A DNA stretch of 64,000 nucleotides, from the NCBI GenBank assembly GCA_018715595.1, contig DVLI01000022.1:1-64000 (forward strand), written 5' to 3'. The stretch comes from Candidatus Caccoplasma merdavium. GTDB taxonomy: Bacteria; Bacteroidota; Bacteroidia; Bacteroidales; UBA11471. Positions 34,917 through 46,802 of the stretch are shown piece after piece. Position 1 is the first letter of the stretch; every line of letters starts with the position of its first letter. The notes below the pieces were generated by a model. That model searched no databases. It was given only the letters and a program-made list of their open reading frames with translations, and was not told where the DNA came from. A program made the position numbers and the translations under genes.

Positions 34917-37127
34917 ATGAAAAAACTGTTTCTTTTCACCCTTTCGTTGTTCTCGGCGGTGGCGGTGGCTCAGAACCGGCAGCCGCTCTATCTCGACGAA
35001 AGCCAACCCATCGAAGTGCGTGTGCAAGACGCCTTGTCGCGCATGACCCTCGAAGAGAAAGTCAAGTTGTGCACGGCACAAAGTAAATTCAGTTCGCACG
35101 GTGTGCCCCGACTCGGCATTCCCGAGATATGGATGAGCGACGGCCCCCACGGGGTGCGCGAAGAGATACAGTGGGACAGTTGGGGAAATGCCGGCTTTAC
35201 CAATGACTCCTGCACGGCCTTCCCGGCCTTGACCTGCCTGGCTGCCACTTGGAACCCCGAGATGTCGGCTCTTTATGGCAAGAACATCGGCGAAGAGGCC
35301 CGTTATCGCGAGAAAGACATTCTCTTGGGACCCGGCTGCAACATCTACCGCACTCCGCTCAACGGCCGCAACTTCGAATATTTGGGCGAAGACCCCTGTT
35401 TGGCCTCGGTGATGGTTGTGCCTTATGTGCAGGAGTTGCAGAAAAACGGCGTGGCGGCTTGTGTGAAGCACTTTGCCCTCAACAACCAGGAGAAATGGCG
35501 CGGTCACATCGATGTGGAACTGAGCGACAGGGCTTTGTATGAAATATATCTGCCGGCCTTCAAGGCCGCCGTGCAGGAAGGTGGTGCATGGAGCATCATG
35601 GGCTCATACAACAAAGTGCGTGGTGAGCATGCCTGCCACAACGACTTGCTGCTCAATCGCATACTCAAAGGCGAATGGGCCTTCGACGGTTGTGTCGTGA
35701 CCGACTGGGGCGGAGCCCACGATACCCGCGAGGCGGTTTTCAACGGCCTCGACATCGAGATGGGAACCTATACCGACGGTCTCACCTCGGGTCGCAATTT
35801 TGCCTACGACAATTATTATTTGGCACGCAACTATTTGGCAGGCTTGCAATCGGGTGCCTATCCGGTTTCGACGGTCGATGACAAGGCCGCCCGCATCTTG
35901 CGTCTGATATTCCGCACGGCCATGAACCGCAATCGTCCGTGGGGCTCCTTTGCTTCCGAAGCCCATTTCGACGCGGCGCGTCAAATCGGTACCGAAGGAA
36001 TCGTGCTTCTGAAAAACGACCCGGTGAAGCGGCAACAGCCGGCACTTCTTCCCATTGACCCTTCGCGGTATGAAAAGATTTTGGTGGTTGGTGACAACGC
36101 CACACGCCGGCTCACCGAGGGCGGCGGCTCGTCGGAGTTGAAAGTGAAACACGAAATTTCGCCCCTGCAAGGTCTTGCCGAACGCTATGGCGACAAGATT
36201 GTCTACACGCAGGGATATGCCGCCGGCCGTCCCCGCTATGGCAAGGTCGACAAGCCGCGTGTCGATACCGACTCGCTCTACCGCAAGGCTGTCGAGTTGG
36301 CTGCCGATGCCGATTTGGTGATTTTTGTCGGGGGTCTCAACAAAAACCACGAACAGGATTGTGAGGCCGGAGACCGGGTACAATATAGTTTGCCGTTCGG
36401 TCAGGACCGTCTCATTCCCGAACTGGCCAAGGTCAATCCCAACCTCGTGCTGGTGCTCATCAGCGGAAATGCCGTGGAGATGAAGTGGGTCGATGAGATT
36501 CCCGCCATCGTGCAAGCGTGGTATCTCGGCTCCGAAGCCGGCCATGCCCTTGCCGACGTGTTGAGCGGCACGGTGAATCCCAGCGGAAAACTCCCGATTT
36601 CGTTCCCGGTGAAGTTGACCGACAATGGGGCGCACTCTTTCGATGCCCTTTGTTACCCCGGCGATAGCCTGCATGTGGTTTACAAGGAGGATATTCTTGT
36701 CGGGTACCGCTGGCACGACACGAAAAAAATTCCGGCACTCTTCTCCTTCGGCCATGGATTGAGTTATACCACTTTTACATACGGCAAAGCCGCTCTCTCG
36801 TCGACAGACATGACGGCCGACGGCTCGATAACGGTTACCGTCCCGGTGAAGAATACCGGCAGTCTGCCCGGTAAAGAGGTGGTGCAACTCTATGTCGGTG
36901 ATAACAAGTCGTCGTTGCCCCGTCCGCAAAAGGAGTTGAAAGCCTTCGACAAAATAGCCTTGAATCCCGGCGAGGAGAAAACCGTCACGTTCACGATTAC
37001 GGCCGACGACCTCAAATATTTCGACGATGCCCGTCATGAATGGGTGGCCGAGCCCGGCAAATTCACCCTTTATATCGGTTCCTCATCGACCGATATACGC
37101 ACCAAAGGGTCGTTTACGTTGAAATAA
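34917..37127 (+). CDS. GH3 beta-glucosidase, secreted
   Basis: 736 residues. Signal peptide MKKLFLFTLSLFSAVAVAQN. Domain order: (beta/alpha)8 barrel with KHFALNNQE and the nucleophile Asp 263 in CVVTDWGGAHD, the alpha/beta sandwich domain, and a C-terminal fibronectin-III-like domain (VTVPVKNTGSLPGKEVVQLY). Likely removes beta-linked glucose from chains after the GH31 enzyme has trimmed them. Second gene of the operon, ended by a terminator just downstream. Confidence 0.9.
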   Translation: MKKLFLFTLSLFSAVAVAQNRQPLYLDESQPIEVRVQDALSRMTLEEKVKLCTAQSKFSSHGVPRLGIPEIWMSDGPHGVREEIQWDSWGNAGFTNDSCTAFPALTCLAATWNPEMSALYGKNIGEEARYREKDILLGPGCNIYRTPLNGRNFEYLGEDPCLASVMVVPYVQELQKNGVAACVKHFALNNQEKWRGHIDVELSDRALYEIYLPAFKAAVQEGGAWSIMGSYNKVRGEHACHNDLLLNRILKGEWAFDGCVVTDWGGAHDTREAVFNGLDIEMGTYTDGLTSGRNFAYDNYYLARNYLAGLQSGAYPVSTVDDKAARILRLIFRTAMNRNRPWGSFASEAHFDAARQIGTEGIVLLKNDPVKRQQPALLPIDPSRYEKILVVGDNATRRLTEGGGSSELKVKHEISPLQGLAERYGDKIVYTQGYAAGRPRYGKVDKPRVDTDSLYRKAVELAADADLVIFVGGLNKNHEQDCEAGDRVQYSLPFGQDRLIPELAKVNPNLVLVLISGNAVEMKWVDEIPAIVQAWYLGSEAGHALADVLSGTVNPSGKLPISFPVKLTDNGAHSFDALCYPGDSLHVVYKEDILVGYRWHDTKKIPALFSFGHGLSYTTFTYGKAALSSTDMTADGSITVTVPVKNTGSLPGKEVVQLYVGDNKSSLPRPQKELKAFDKIALNPGEEKTVTFTITADDLKYFDDARHEWVAEPGKFTLYIGSSSTDIRTKGSFTLK

Positions 37128-37148
37128 AACATGCTCTAAAACAAAAAG

Positions 37149-37180
37149 AATCCCGACCCTCGCAGGGCCGGGATTTTTTT
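37149..37180 (+). terminator. Terminator of the GH31-GH3 operon
   Basis: 12-base arms (37149-37160 with 37164-37175, one mismatch) and a run of seven T at 37174-37180. Confidence 0.85.
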
Positions 37181-37344
37181 GTTCCGGCATATTATGCCAT
37201 GAATGGTGGAATTAGTTCGCTCTATATCTCGGGTTGTAACGTGTCGGAGTCTTTATACGGCTTGTTGTCCTGGCCGTGAATGTTACCGAGGGAAAAATGA
37301 TGAACCGTTTGTCGATTTGTTGGTGAACCGTGCGGGTCGAAAAT

Positions 37345-37378
37345 AAGAATCCCCCGATTGTGAGGGCGGGGGATTCTT
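37345..37378 (-). terminator. Terminator of the first PL11 gene
   Basis: 12-bp perfect stem (37345-37356 with 37367-37378) between the PL11 stop and the minus-strand sequence TTATTTTCG. Confidence 0.7.
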
Positions 37379-37402
37379 GCAGAAAGAAGGATCTGGGATT
37401 GT

Positions 37403-40400
37403 CTATTGCTTGAAGAGTTTGTAGCTTTCGACCGAGTTGCCGTTGGCGATGCGCAAGATGTATGCGCCCTGCGGCAGTCCGTCGAAACCTCCGATGATGA
37501 GTCTCGGCAGCCCGTTGAGGTGATATTCCCGTTCAAATACGACACTACCGGCATTGTTGCACAGCGTGATGGTGGTTGCACCAATCAGGTCGCCGTTGAA
37601 GTCGATTTGCACTTCATGGGTGAAGTGGGTGGGATATACTTTCATGCCGTTGTTGCCGACTTCGATGTTGTTGATTCCGGCGGTGGGGTCGTTGTAATAC
37701 TCCTTTACTTGGCGCTCGTTCATGGCTCCGGTCGAGATGCGGAGTTCGTCCATCATGCCGCGGAAGGGGAGATATGTCCCATTTTCTTCCCGGTTGCCGA
37801 TGGTAATGGACGATATTTCGATATTCCCGCATTTATCATCGGTTTGAGCCCGACGTTCGCCGTTGAGGTACAAATTGAGTTTTCCCTCTTCACGGTCTCT
37901 GATGCAGATAAGTTGGTTCCAGTCGTTATTGAACAAGTTGGGCATGATGCGTACCGATAGCTGGCTTTCATTTGTACCGTCACATATGGTGAACCGTAAC
38001 AGATTATCTCCTTCGATGCGGATATATGAGCCATTGTCCCCTTCGATGTCCAGCAAGCATTGATTGGCTTTCTCGCCTTTCACCCACAGGGCGATGGTGA
38101 AAGATTGGTCGGCCAAGGTATTGAGTTCGGCGTATGTCGGTTGTACGAGTCGGCTCGATTCGGCCGTGATGGCCGACCAGTCAATGGCGTTGCCGATGTA
38201 GCCGTTGCCCCACCCGGGTGTGAACCCCTCGGCTGTGGCCTGACCGTAAACGGTGTTGGCAGCCGACGTCCCCACTGTTTCATCGAAGTGATATTGGGCT
38301 ACGGTCGTTATCTTGTCTTCGCCGATTATGTCGAAGGTAATGGTCTCGGACGGGTTGTTTACGGGATTGCCATAGGTGCTCAGTTCGATGGTATATTTCC
38401 CGGCTACGGTCGGGGTGCCGAAGAACGATATGGTGTGGCTGGCTTCGTCGTATGTCGAAGATATGCCGGCCGGAAGCTTGCCGTTGAGTTCCACGCCGTC
38501 GCAACGGTCCCACCGGAATGTGAGGGTGTCGATGGGCATATAGATGCCTACTGTCTGTTCGCGTTCGCCACGGCTTATTTTCGAGAGTCGGGCATACTCT
38601 ATTTCACCGTCGCCGATGTAATAGCTCAGGTGGGGTGGTTGGTTATAAGCCACATTTTGCCAGGCGATGCCCATGCGGTACACATGGTCGTGCATAAGGG
38701 TGGGTATGCGGTACTCGGTGGGCGTGGTTGTGGTAAATATCACCAACGAGGCCGAATCGTTCCGGCTCCACAGAATAATTTCTTCCCGCCAGTCTCCCAG
38801 CAAATCGGCTTGGAGACATGGGGTCGCTTTGGTGCTGTTGCATGAAGCCGTCCATTCATATCCCGAAAGTTCGAGCAAAGTCGAGGCTTTTTTCCTGTCG
38901 GGATCCCATTTTGTTATGGTTGTATTTTCATATAATTCGTCTTGGAGGTCATCGTCCCAATATATGCGGAAGTTCATGGCCGGCCGGCTGCCACCTATCG
39001 AATTGCCTTTGCAATCGCGTACGCCGCATTCGCTTGTCCAAAACTCGACACCGCGGTAGTTGGGGTCGATATCGCCTGCTCCGCCACGACCTACATCTTT
39101 ACCGGCATATTGGCCGAAGATGATTTCGCCTGTTCCGGCTCGATGGAGGTCCATGCCATATTTTGCTGTCGACTCTTCATGTGGTGTAAAAAGTTCGAGA
39201 CCGGGCAGGTCGGGGTCAAAATCGGTAAGGTGTATGGCATCGCCATGTCCCAGTCCCGTGCGATAGAGCAACGTGCCGTCTTGGTCGATGGCACAAGACC
39301 CGTAGACGATTTCGTCGCAACCATCTTGGTCGACGTCGCCCACCGAAAGGTTATGATTCCCTTGTCCATAGGCCCCTTGCCCGGGAGATTTGGAGTCGTG
39401 CAGCCACAGTTGGGTCAGCTCTTTCCCGTCGAAGTTGTAGGCGGCCAGTGCGGTACGTTCGTAGTAACCGCGGCACATGACGAGGCTGGGGCGCAGGCCG
39501 TCGAGGTAGGCGATGCAGGCCAGGTAGCGCTCCGAGCGGTTGCCATAGCTGTCGCCTCCCCACGAAGTCACACTTCCGCGCGGAGGGTCATAGGAGACGG
39601 AGGTTATTTCGGCTCCGGTCTCGCCGTTGAAGACCGTGAGGTATTCTGTGCCGGTGATGACCATGCCTCGCGAGTTGCGGAAGTCGAGGTCTTCGGTGTC
39701 GTCGCCCATGAGCACGGCTTTCCCTTGCCCGTCGATGGTGCCGGGAGCGGTTTTACAAGCCACTTCGGCTTTCCCGTCGCCGTCGAGGTCATAGACCATG
39801 AATTGGGTATAGTGGGCCCCTGCGCGGATATTCCGACCCAGGTTGATGCGCCACAGTTGCGTGCCGTCCATTTTGTAGCAATCGAGATATACTTCGCCGG
39901 TGTAGCCGTAGAATGAATTATCCCGTGAGTTGCTGGGATCCCATTTGACAATGATTTCATATTCACCGTCTCCATCGACATCGCCTGCGCTACAATCATT
40001 GGGGGTGTAAGAATAGAATTGGCCGTTGGGATAATTCTCTTCATTGCCACTATTGGTCACGGTATAAGGTGGTGTGACACCCGAGGGCGGATGTTGCAGT
40101 TTTATTTTTTTATAGAAAGTGTCCCATACGCCGGTTTCTTCCGATGCGTCGGTCTCACTGCCATAATCGACCCGCTTTACGACATAGGTCGAGGAGAGCG
40201 TACCGCCGGCGTCGACATAATTGGTCGATGTAGTGATGGGTTCGCTGTTGAGCTTTTCGCCATCGCGATAGATGTTGAAAGCGGCCGAGGGACTGTCGGT
40301 CCCGAGGTAACGCCAGCTGACAAACACTCCGCTACTGGTCTTCACGGCCACGACACCGCGATTAAGAACTTCCTGTTGAGGCATTTGCGCGCCGATGGGT

Positions 40401-40462
40401 TGCCATGCCGCCATCAAAAGGAAAGAGAGAAGGATTTTTATCCTCAATCGTGTTTTTTTCAT
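37403..40462 (-). CDS. PL11 rhamnogalacturonan lyase with LamG and T9SS sorting domain
   Basis: 1019 residues. Signal peptide (about 1-25), then the eight-bladed propeller of polysaccharide lyase family 11 (about 27-620) with Ca-binding loops such as DCSAGDVDGDGEYEIIVKWD and MVYDLDGDGKAEVACKTAPG. An Ig-like domain (about 640-700) and a LamG/concanavalin-like domain (about 715-920: SFTIALWVKGE, RGMMDELRISTGAM) follow. The last about 85 residues (MKVYPTHFTHEVQIDF ... GAYILRIANGNSVESYKLFKQ) form a type A T9SS C-terminal domain. Cleaves rhamnogalacturonan I backbone at the cell surface. No SusC/SusD genes nearby. Confidence 0.9.
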   Translation of the reverse strand: MKKTRLRIKILLSFLLMAAWQPIGAQMPQQEVLNRGVVAVKTSSGVFVSWRYLGTDSPSAAFNIYRDGEKLNSEPITTSTNYVDAGGTLSSTYVVKRVDYGSETDASEETGVWDTFYKKIKLQHPPSGVTPPYTVTNSGNEENYPNGQFYSYTPNDCSAGDVDGDGEYEIIVKWDPSNSRDNSFYGYTGEVYLDCYKMDGTQLWRINLGRNIRAGAHYTQFMVYDLDGDGKAEVACKTAPGTIDGQGKAVLMGDDTEDLDFRNSRGMVITGTEYLTVFNGETGAEITSVSYDPPRGSVTSWGGDSYGNRSERYLACIAYLDGLRPSLVMCRGYYERTALAAYNFDGKELTQLWLHDSKSPGQGAYGQGNHNLSVGDVDQDGCDEIVYGSCAIDQDGTLLYRTGLGHGDAIHLTDFDPDLPGLELFTPHEESTAKYGMDLHRAGTGEIIFGQYAGKDVGRGGAGDIDPNYRGVEFWTSECGVRDCKGNSIGGSRPAMNFRIYWDDDLQDELYENTTITKWDPDRKKASTLLELSGYEWTASCNSTKATPCLQADLLGDWREEIILWSRNDSASLVIFTTTTPTEYRIPTLMHDHVYRMGIAWQNVAYNQPPHLSYYIGDGEIEYARLSKISRGEREQTVGIYMPIDTLTFRWDRCDGVELNGKLPAGISSTYDEASHTISFFGTPTVAGKYTIELSTYGNPVNNPSETITFDIIGEDKITTVAQYHFDETVGTSAANTVYGQATAEGFTPGWGNGYIGNAIDWSAITAESSRLVQPTYAELNTLADQSFTIALWVKGEKANQCLLDIEGDNGSYIRIEGDNLLRFTICDGTNESQLSVRIMPNLFNNDWNQLICIRDREEGKLNLYLNGERRAQTDDKCGNIEISSITIGNREENGTYLPFRGMMDELRISTGAMNERQVKEYYNDPTAGINNIEVGNNGMKVYPTHFTHEVQIDFNGDLIGATTITLCNNAGSVVFEREYHLNGLPRLIIGGFDGLPQGAYILRIANGNSVESYKLFKQ

Positions 40463-40627
40463 GAATACAGAGTTTTATGTTTGATGTATAGTGTGATGGA
40501 TAAACAATCTTTCATATTCGACAGGTTTTCTCGATGGGGCAAGAAAACGGTGTCGAAACTACCTTTGTGTTTTTCCCGGCCGGGAAGGGCAATTCTTTTT
40601 TGTAAGGACTTTCGCGGTAGTTATGGG

Positions 40628-40635
40628 CAAAGATA
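40628..40635 (-). promoter_or_regulatory. -7 element upstream of the first PL11 gene
   Basis: TATCTTTG on the minus strand with TTG at 40653-40655, 17 bases upstream. It would give a leader of about 160 bases before the ATG at 40462, long enough for leader-based control. Confidence 0.5.
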
Positions 40636-40673
40636 ATGTTTTTTCTGTTTTACAACCGTTATGAAAAAATAAA

Positions 40674-40702
40674 AAAGCTCTGCCCGTTGGGGGCAGAGCT
40701 TT
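40674..40702 (-). terminator. Terminator of the second PL11 gene
   Basis: 12-bp stem (40674-40685 with 40691-40702), five-base loop, T run on the minus strand (the six A at 40671-40676 and AATAAA beyond). Confidence 0.8.
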
Positions 40703-40722
40703 GAGTTTCAGGAAGCGTGGAA

Positions 40723-43700
40723 TTATTCTTTGATGAGTTTGCGCGAGAAGGTTCCCTCCGAGGTGGTGATGGTCAGTGTGTAGTAGCCTTGCGGCAACTC
40801 GTTGAGACCACTGATGTTGAGCGGTGTTGCACCTTCGATGAGGAGGCTGCGGTTGTAGACAACCGAACCGCTGGCTCCATAGAGGGTAAATTCTACCACT
40901 TCGTTCGATACGCCGTTGAGGGTGACGGTCACTTCGTCGTTGAAGACGGTCGGGAAGACGTTGATACGTTCGGTAACACTCATGACGGTCGTTTCGTCGA
41001 TGCCGGTAGGACGTTGCTCTTCATAGAGTCTCTTCACTTTGGGTGCGCTCAGGGCTCCGGTGTAGATGACCAGTTCGTCGATGGCGCCTTGGAACGGCGT
41101 GTTGAAGTTGACGTTGCAGTTGCCGATGACCATGTCTTCGGTTTCGAAGATGTCGCCCGTGGCATCATCTTTGGTTCCGACAAGCGCACCGTCGATATAC
41201 ATGGTGATGACTTTGTTGGCCGAGTCGCGCACGCAGGTAAGGAAGTGCCAGTTGTTGTCGAAGTAGTCCGAAGCCGGTACGTCGAGGTTGGTCTTGGTGG
41301 TGTTATCGTCGATACCGAAGGTGAGGTTGTTGTTCTTGTATTGGATACCAATCCATTTACCGGTAGCCGTGGCAACAGCGCCGGCCGTGTGGCTTCCTTT
41401 GTGGAAGAGGTACCAGTCGATGCCGCTGGCTCCCGCCGACTTGAACCACAAGGCGATGGAGAAGGAGCCTTTGCTCATCGAGAGGGCATCGTAGTGAGGC
41501 TGTACCATGTAACCGCTTTGGCCTTCGAACGAGATGGCATTGCCCGATACGCCGCTTACCCATGCAGGGTTGAGGTTGCTGGCTGAGGCTTCGCCCGAGA
41601 TTTCGTTTTTGGCTGTCGTGCCGGTGGTCTCGTCGAAATGGAAATTGGCTACTTCGGTGAGGACTTCGGCTGCGCGTACCGTGATGGTTCCCGGCAGTGA
41701 GATGTCGGTGGTACCGCCTTGTGTGGTGATGGCGTATTTGAATTCTCCAATCTCTTCGGGTATGCCGCTGATGGTTATGGTCGATTTCTCTTTGTCGATG
41801 CTGGCTGTAACGCCCGAGGGCAGGTTGCCTTCGACAGCTACGTTCTCGGCATTGAACCACATGTATTGAATTTCGGCAATCGGTTCTTCAATTTCGACAT
41901 TCTGTACCAGATTTCCTTCTCCGATTTTAGAGAGGCGGGCAGCTGTCGGGTCGGTACCGTCGCCGATGTAATAGCCCAGGTGGGGAGGTTGGTTGTAGGC
42001 CACGTTCTGCCAGGCAACACCCATGCGGTAAACGTGATCCTGCATCGGGGTCACCATGCGGTAGTCCGAGGCGTATGTCGTGGTGAATACGACCAGTGAC
42101 GAGCTGGTCGAGCTATTCCACAGAATTACCTCTTCGCGCCAGTCGCCGAAGAGGTCGGCTTGCAGGCAAGGGGTCTTTTTGGTGCTGTTGCACGACGATG
42201 CGCCGGCGTAGTTATAAAGCGTGAAGATGCGGTTGGCTTTTCCCGTGGCGGCGTCCCATTTGTCGATGCGGTCGCCGTCGAGAAGTTCGTCTTGCAAGTC
42301 GCCGTCCCAGTAAATGCGGAAGTTGGCCGAGGGACGGTTTTTGGTATAAAGTACGTTACCGTGGCAATCGTAGATGTTGCCGTTGGCCGTCGACCAAAAT
42401 TCAAAACCGCGGCTGGTCGGGTCGATGTCGGCGGCGATGCCACGGCCCACGTCGCTGCCGGTATATTCGCCGTAGATGATTTTACCCGTTCCGGCTTCGT
42501 GAATGTCAAAGCCGTATTGTGCCGATTTGTCTTCGTGAGGGGTAAACAGCTCGAGCCCGTCGAGGTCGGGGTCGAGGTCGGAGAGGTGTATGGCGTCACC
42601 GTGACCCATGCCGGTGCGGTACATCAATGTTCCGTCGTGGTCGATGGCACAAGCACCGTAGACGATTTCGTCGTACCCGTCGTCATCGACATCACCCACC
42701 GAGAGGTTGTGGTTGCCCTGTCCGTAGGCACCTTTTCCGTTGGTCGCCGAGTCGTGTATCCAGCGTTGGGTGAGGTTGGTGCCGTCGAAGTCATAAGCTA
42801 CGAGTACGGCGCGGGTGTAATATCCGCGGCACATGACGAGGCTCGGGTGAATGCCGTCGAGGTAAGCGATGCAGGCCAGGAAACGGTCTACCCGGTTGCC
42901 GTAACTGTCGCCCCACGAGCTTACGCTTCCGCGGGGAGGGTTGTAAGAGACGGTAGCCATTTCGGCTCCCGTTTCACCGTTGAACACGGTGAGGTATTCC
43001 GGGCCTGAAAGGATATATCCCGACGAGTTGCGATAGTCTTTGCCGGGGTCGTCGTTGCCCATGAGCACATGTTTGCCTGTTCCGTCGATGGTGCCGGGGG
43101 CTGTCTTGCAGGCTACCTCGGCCTTGCCGTCACCGTCGAGGTCATAGACCATGAATTGGGTATAGTGGGCTCCGGCGCGGATATTTTGACCCAAATCGAT
43201 GCGCCACAGTTTGGTCCCGTCGAGTTTATAGCAATCGAGGATTACATTACCTGTGTAACCGGCTATGGAGTTGTCTTGTGAGTTCGAGGGGTCCCACTTC
43301 ACGATGATTTCATATTCGCCGTCGCCGTCGACATCACCGGCGCTGCAATCGTTGGGAGAGTAGGTGTAGTTTTCACCGTTGGGGAAACTTACGGTTTCTT
43401 TGTTGCGGGTACAGGTATAAGGTGGCGTTACTCCGGCAGCAGGACGGTCGAGGGGTATCTCCTTGTAGATGGTGGGCCAAATCTCTTCGACCGTGTTGCT
43501 CTCGGCAACTTGTCCGTTGACCAGTGTCTCGACAACGTATTTCGAAGAGGTGGTGCCCTCGGTATCGGTGAAGTTGGTCACCGTGGTGAGAGGAGTGGGG
43601 GTAAGGAGCGTCCCGTCACGATAGACGTTGAATGCGGTGGTTTTGTCATCGGTGTCGAGGAAACGCCAGCTGAGGAAGATGCCGGCCTTTTTCTGGCCTT

Positions 43701-43830
43701 CGCTCGTCGACATGTTCACAGCTACGACACCACGTCCGAGTTTCTCGGTCTGTGCCACTTGTGCCGTTCCCCAAGTAGGAATCGACAACGATAGCATGCA
43801 CAAATACAGGAAGATGTAGTATTTTTTCAT
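40723..43830 (-). CDS. Second PL11 rhamnogalacturonan lyase with LamG and T9SS domain
   Basis: 1035 residues, same build as its neighbour: signal peptide, PL11 propeller (CSAGDVDGDGEYEIIVKWDP), Ig-like, LamG (SFSIALWFKSAGASGIDWYL) and a T9SS type A C-terminus (INVFPTVFNDEVTVTL ... YTLTITTSEGTFSRKLIKE). The two genes share long blocks of residues and lie head to tail with own promoter and terminator, indicating tandem duplication followed by divergence. One may be endo- and one exo-acting, as in other PL11 pairs; this is inference. Confidence 0.9.
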   Translation of the reverse strand: MKKYYIFLYLCMLSLSIPTWGTAQVAQTEKLGRGVVAVNMSTSEGQKKAGIFLSWRFLDTDDKTTAFNVYRDGTLLTPTPLTTVTNFTDTEGTTSSKYVVETLVNGQVAESNTVEEIWPTIYKEIPLDRPAAGVTPPYTCTRNKETVSFPNGENYTYSPNDCSAGDVDGDGEYEIIVKWDPSNSQDNSIAGYTGNVILDCYKLDGTKLWRIDLGQNIRAGAHYTQFMVYDLDGDGKAEVACKTAPGTIDGTGKHVLMGNDDPGKDYRNSSGYILSGPEYLTVFNGETGAEMATVSYNPPRGSVSSWGDSYGNRVDRFLACIAYLDGIHPSLVMCRGYYTRAVLVAYDFDGTNLTQRWIHDSATNGKGAYGQGNHNLSVGDVDDDGYDEIVYGACAIDHDGTLMYRTGMGHGDAIHLSDLDPDLDGLELFTPHEDKSAQYGFDIHEAGTGKIIYGEYTGSDVGRGIAADIDPTSRGFEFWSTANGNIYDCHGNVLYTKNRPSANFRIYWDGDLQDELLDGDRIDKWDAATGKANRIFTLYNYAGASSCNSTKKTPCLQADLFGDWREEVILWNSSTSSSLVVFTTTYASDYRMVTPMQDHVYRMGVAWQNVAYNQPPHLGYYIGDGTDPTAARLSKIGEGNLVQNVEIEEPIAEIQYMWFNAENVAVEGNLPSGVTASIDKEKSTITISGIPEEIGEFKYAITTQGGTTDISLPGTITVRAAEVLTEVANFHFDETTGTTAKNEISGEASASNLNPAWVSGVSGNAISFEGQSGYMVQPHYDALSMSKGSFSIALWFKSAGASGIDWYLFHKGSHTAGAVATATGKWIGIQYKNNNLTFGIDDNTTKTNLDVPASDYFDNNWHFLTCVRDSANKVITMYIDGALVGTKDDATGDIFETEDMVIGNCNVNFNTPFQGAIDELVIYTGALSAPKVKRLYEEQRPTGIDETTVMSVTERINVFPTVFNDEVTVTLNGVSNEVVEFTLYGASGSVVYNRSLLIEGATPLNISGLNELPQGYYTLTITTSEGTFSRKLIKE

Positions 43831-43850
43831 GGCAAAATGTTTTTACGCTG

Positions 43851-43858
43851 CAAAGATA
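43851..43858 (-). promoter_or_regulatory. -7 element of the second PL11 gene
   Basis: TATCTTTG on the minus strand, 21 bases before the ATG. Confidence 0.55.
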
Positions 43859-43999
43859 TAAGATGCTGGTAGTTCGGTGGCTGAAATTTTTGATACTGTT
43901 ACTGTCTTTTTTGTTTCTTGACCGATTGTCGAAGTCTTTGGTTTTCGGCGATAAACCATATTCCCGACCCTCAGAATACAAGGTTGTTGCAAAAATTCT

Positions 44000-44007
44000 T
44001 ATCTTTG
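44000..44007 (+). promoter_or_regulatory. -7 element of the ruvX-def operon
   Basis: TATCTTTG ten bases before the ruvX ATG at 44017, giving a very short leader. It supports the start at 44017 over the longer open frame from 43918. Confidence 0.5.
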
Positions 44008-44016
44008 TCCCTCATT

Positions 44017-44445
44017 ATGGCTCGCATCATGTCGATAGATTTCGGACGCAAGCGCACGGGCATAGCTGTCACCGATACCTTGCAGTTGATTGCTAACGGA
44101 TTATGTACGGTAGCAACCCACGAAGCATTATCGTTTATTCTCGATTATGTGCGGCGGGAGCCGGTCGAGCGCATTGTCGTGGGGTTGCCTCGGCGGCTCG
44201 ACAACACGCCGTCGGAAAGCATGACTTACATCAAGCCTTTCGTGGCCAAGTTGCACAAGGCCCTGCCCGAGATGCCCATCGAGTTTTTCGACGAGCGCTT
44301 CACTTCGGCATTGGCGCATCGGGCCATGATCGACGGCGGATTGAAGCAGAAGGCTCGTCGCGACAAGGCTTTGGTCGATGAAATCAGTGCGACCATAATC
44401 TTGCAAGATTATATGGAAAGTAAATCTTTTAAAGACAAATTATGA
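44017..44445 (+). CDS. ruvX: Holliday junction resolvase-like RuvX/YqgF
   Basis: 142 residues. RNase H-like fold: [20 protein letters not shown] with the first catalytic Asp, [17 protein letters not shown], and [15 protein letters not shown]. Family role: pre-16S rRNA 5' end processing nuclease, once thought a resolvase. Stop overlaps the def start (ATGA). Confidence 0.9.
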   Translation: MARIMSIDFGRKRTGIAVTDTLQLIANGLCTVATHEALSFILDYVRREPVERIVVGLPRRLDNTPSESMTYIKPFVAKLHKALPEMPIEFFDERFTSALAHRAMIDGGLKQKARRDKALVDEISATIILQDYMESKSFKDKL

Positions 44446-45005
44446 TATTACCTATTTACCTCTACGGGCAGCCGGTGTTGCGTAAGGTTGCCACCGACAT
44501 CACGCCCGATTATCCCGGCCTGAAAAAACTTGTCGACGACATGTTCGAGACGATGGACAGTGCCGAAGGTGTAGGACTGGCCGCTCCGCAAATCGGCCTC
44601 GACATACGGGTGCTGGTCATCAACCTCGACCCCCTGTCCGATACATGGCCCGAATACAAGAACTACCGCAAGGCGATGATCAATGCCCACATCATAGCCA
44701 CCGAAGGCGAGACCATCTCCCGCGAAGAAGGTTGCCTGAGCCTGCCCGGAATCCATGAGCCGGTCGTGCGTCAGGAAAAACTCTCCATACGCTATTGCGA
44801 CGAGAACTTTGTCGAGCATACCGAAGTCTTTGAAGGCTATGTGGCCCGCGTTATCCAGCACGAGTATGACCATCTCGACGGCAAACTCTTCATCGACTAT
44901 CTCTCGCCGATTCGCAAGCAACTCATCAAATCGAAACTCAATAACATCATTCGGGGAAAAGCCTATTGCGACTATCGCACCAAAGCTGTCAGCTCCAAAC
45001 GCTGA
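44442..45005 (+). CDS. def: Peptide deformylase
   Basis: 187 residues. All three metal/catalytic motifs are present: [19 protein letters not shown] and [12 protein letters not shown] (two His plus Cys as ligands, Glu as catalytic). Removes the N-formyl group from nascent proteins. Co-transcribed with ruvX and probably ettA. Confidence 0.96.
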   Translation: MILPIYLYGQPVLRKVATDITPDYPGLKKLVDDMFETMDSAEGVGLAAPQIGLDIRVLVINLDPLSDTWPEYKNYRKAMINAHIIATEGETISREEGCLSLPGIHEPVVRQEKLSIRYCDENFVEHTEVFEGYVARVIQHEYDHLDGKLFIDYLSPIRKQLIKSKLNNIIRGKAYCDYRTKAVSSKR

Positions 45006-45035
45006 AAACTCCGATACGAAACAAGAACCACATTT

Positions 45036-46721
<1,686 letters not shown>

Positions 46722-46750
46722 GCTACACCGGACGGATTCTGTAAAAATAG

Positions 46751-46783
46751 CAACGCCGTTTCTCCGACAGGGAAACGGCGTTG
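46751..46783 (+). terminator. Terminator between ettA and a converging gene
   Basis: 12-bp stem (46751-46762 with 46772-46783), between two converging genes; probably bidirectional. Confidence 0.65.
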
Positions 46784-46802
46784 CCGGTATAGGGGCAAGG
46801 GA

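Noticed and set aside
32277-35507. Minus-strand open frame of 1076 codons across GH31 and GH3
   Set aside because: Shadow of the two plus-strand genes: no family motifs, no start context, spans two genes with known catalytic residues on the other strand.
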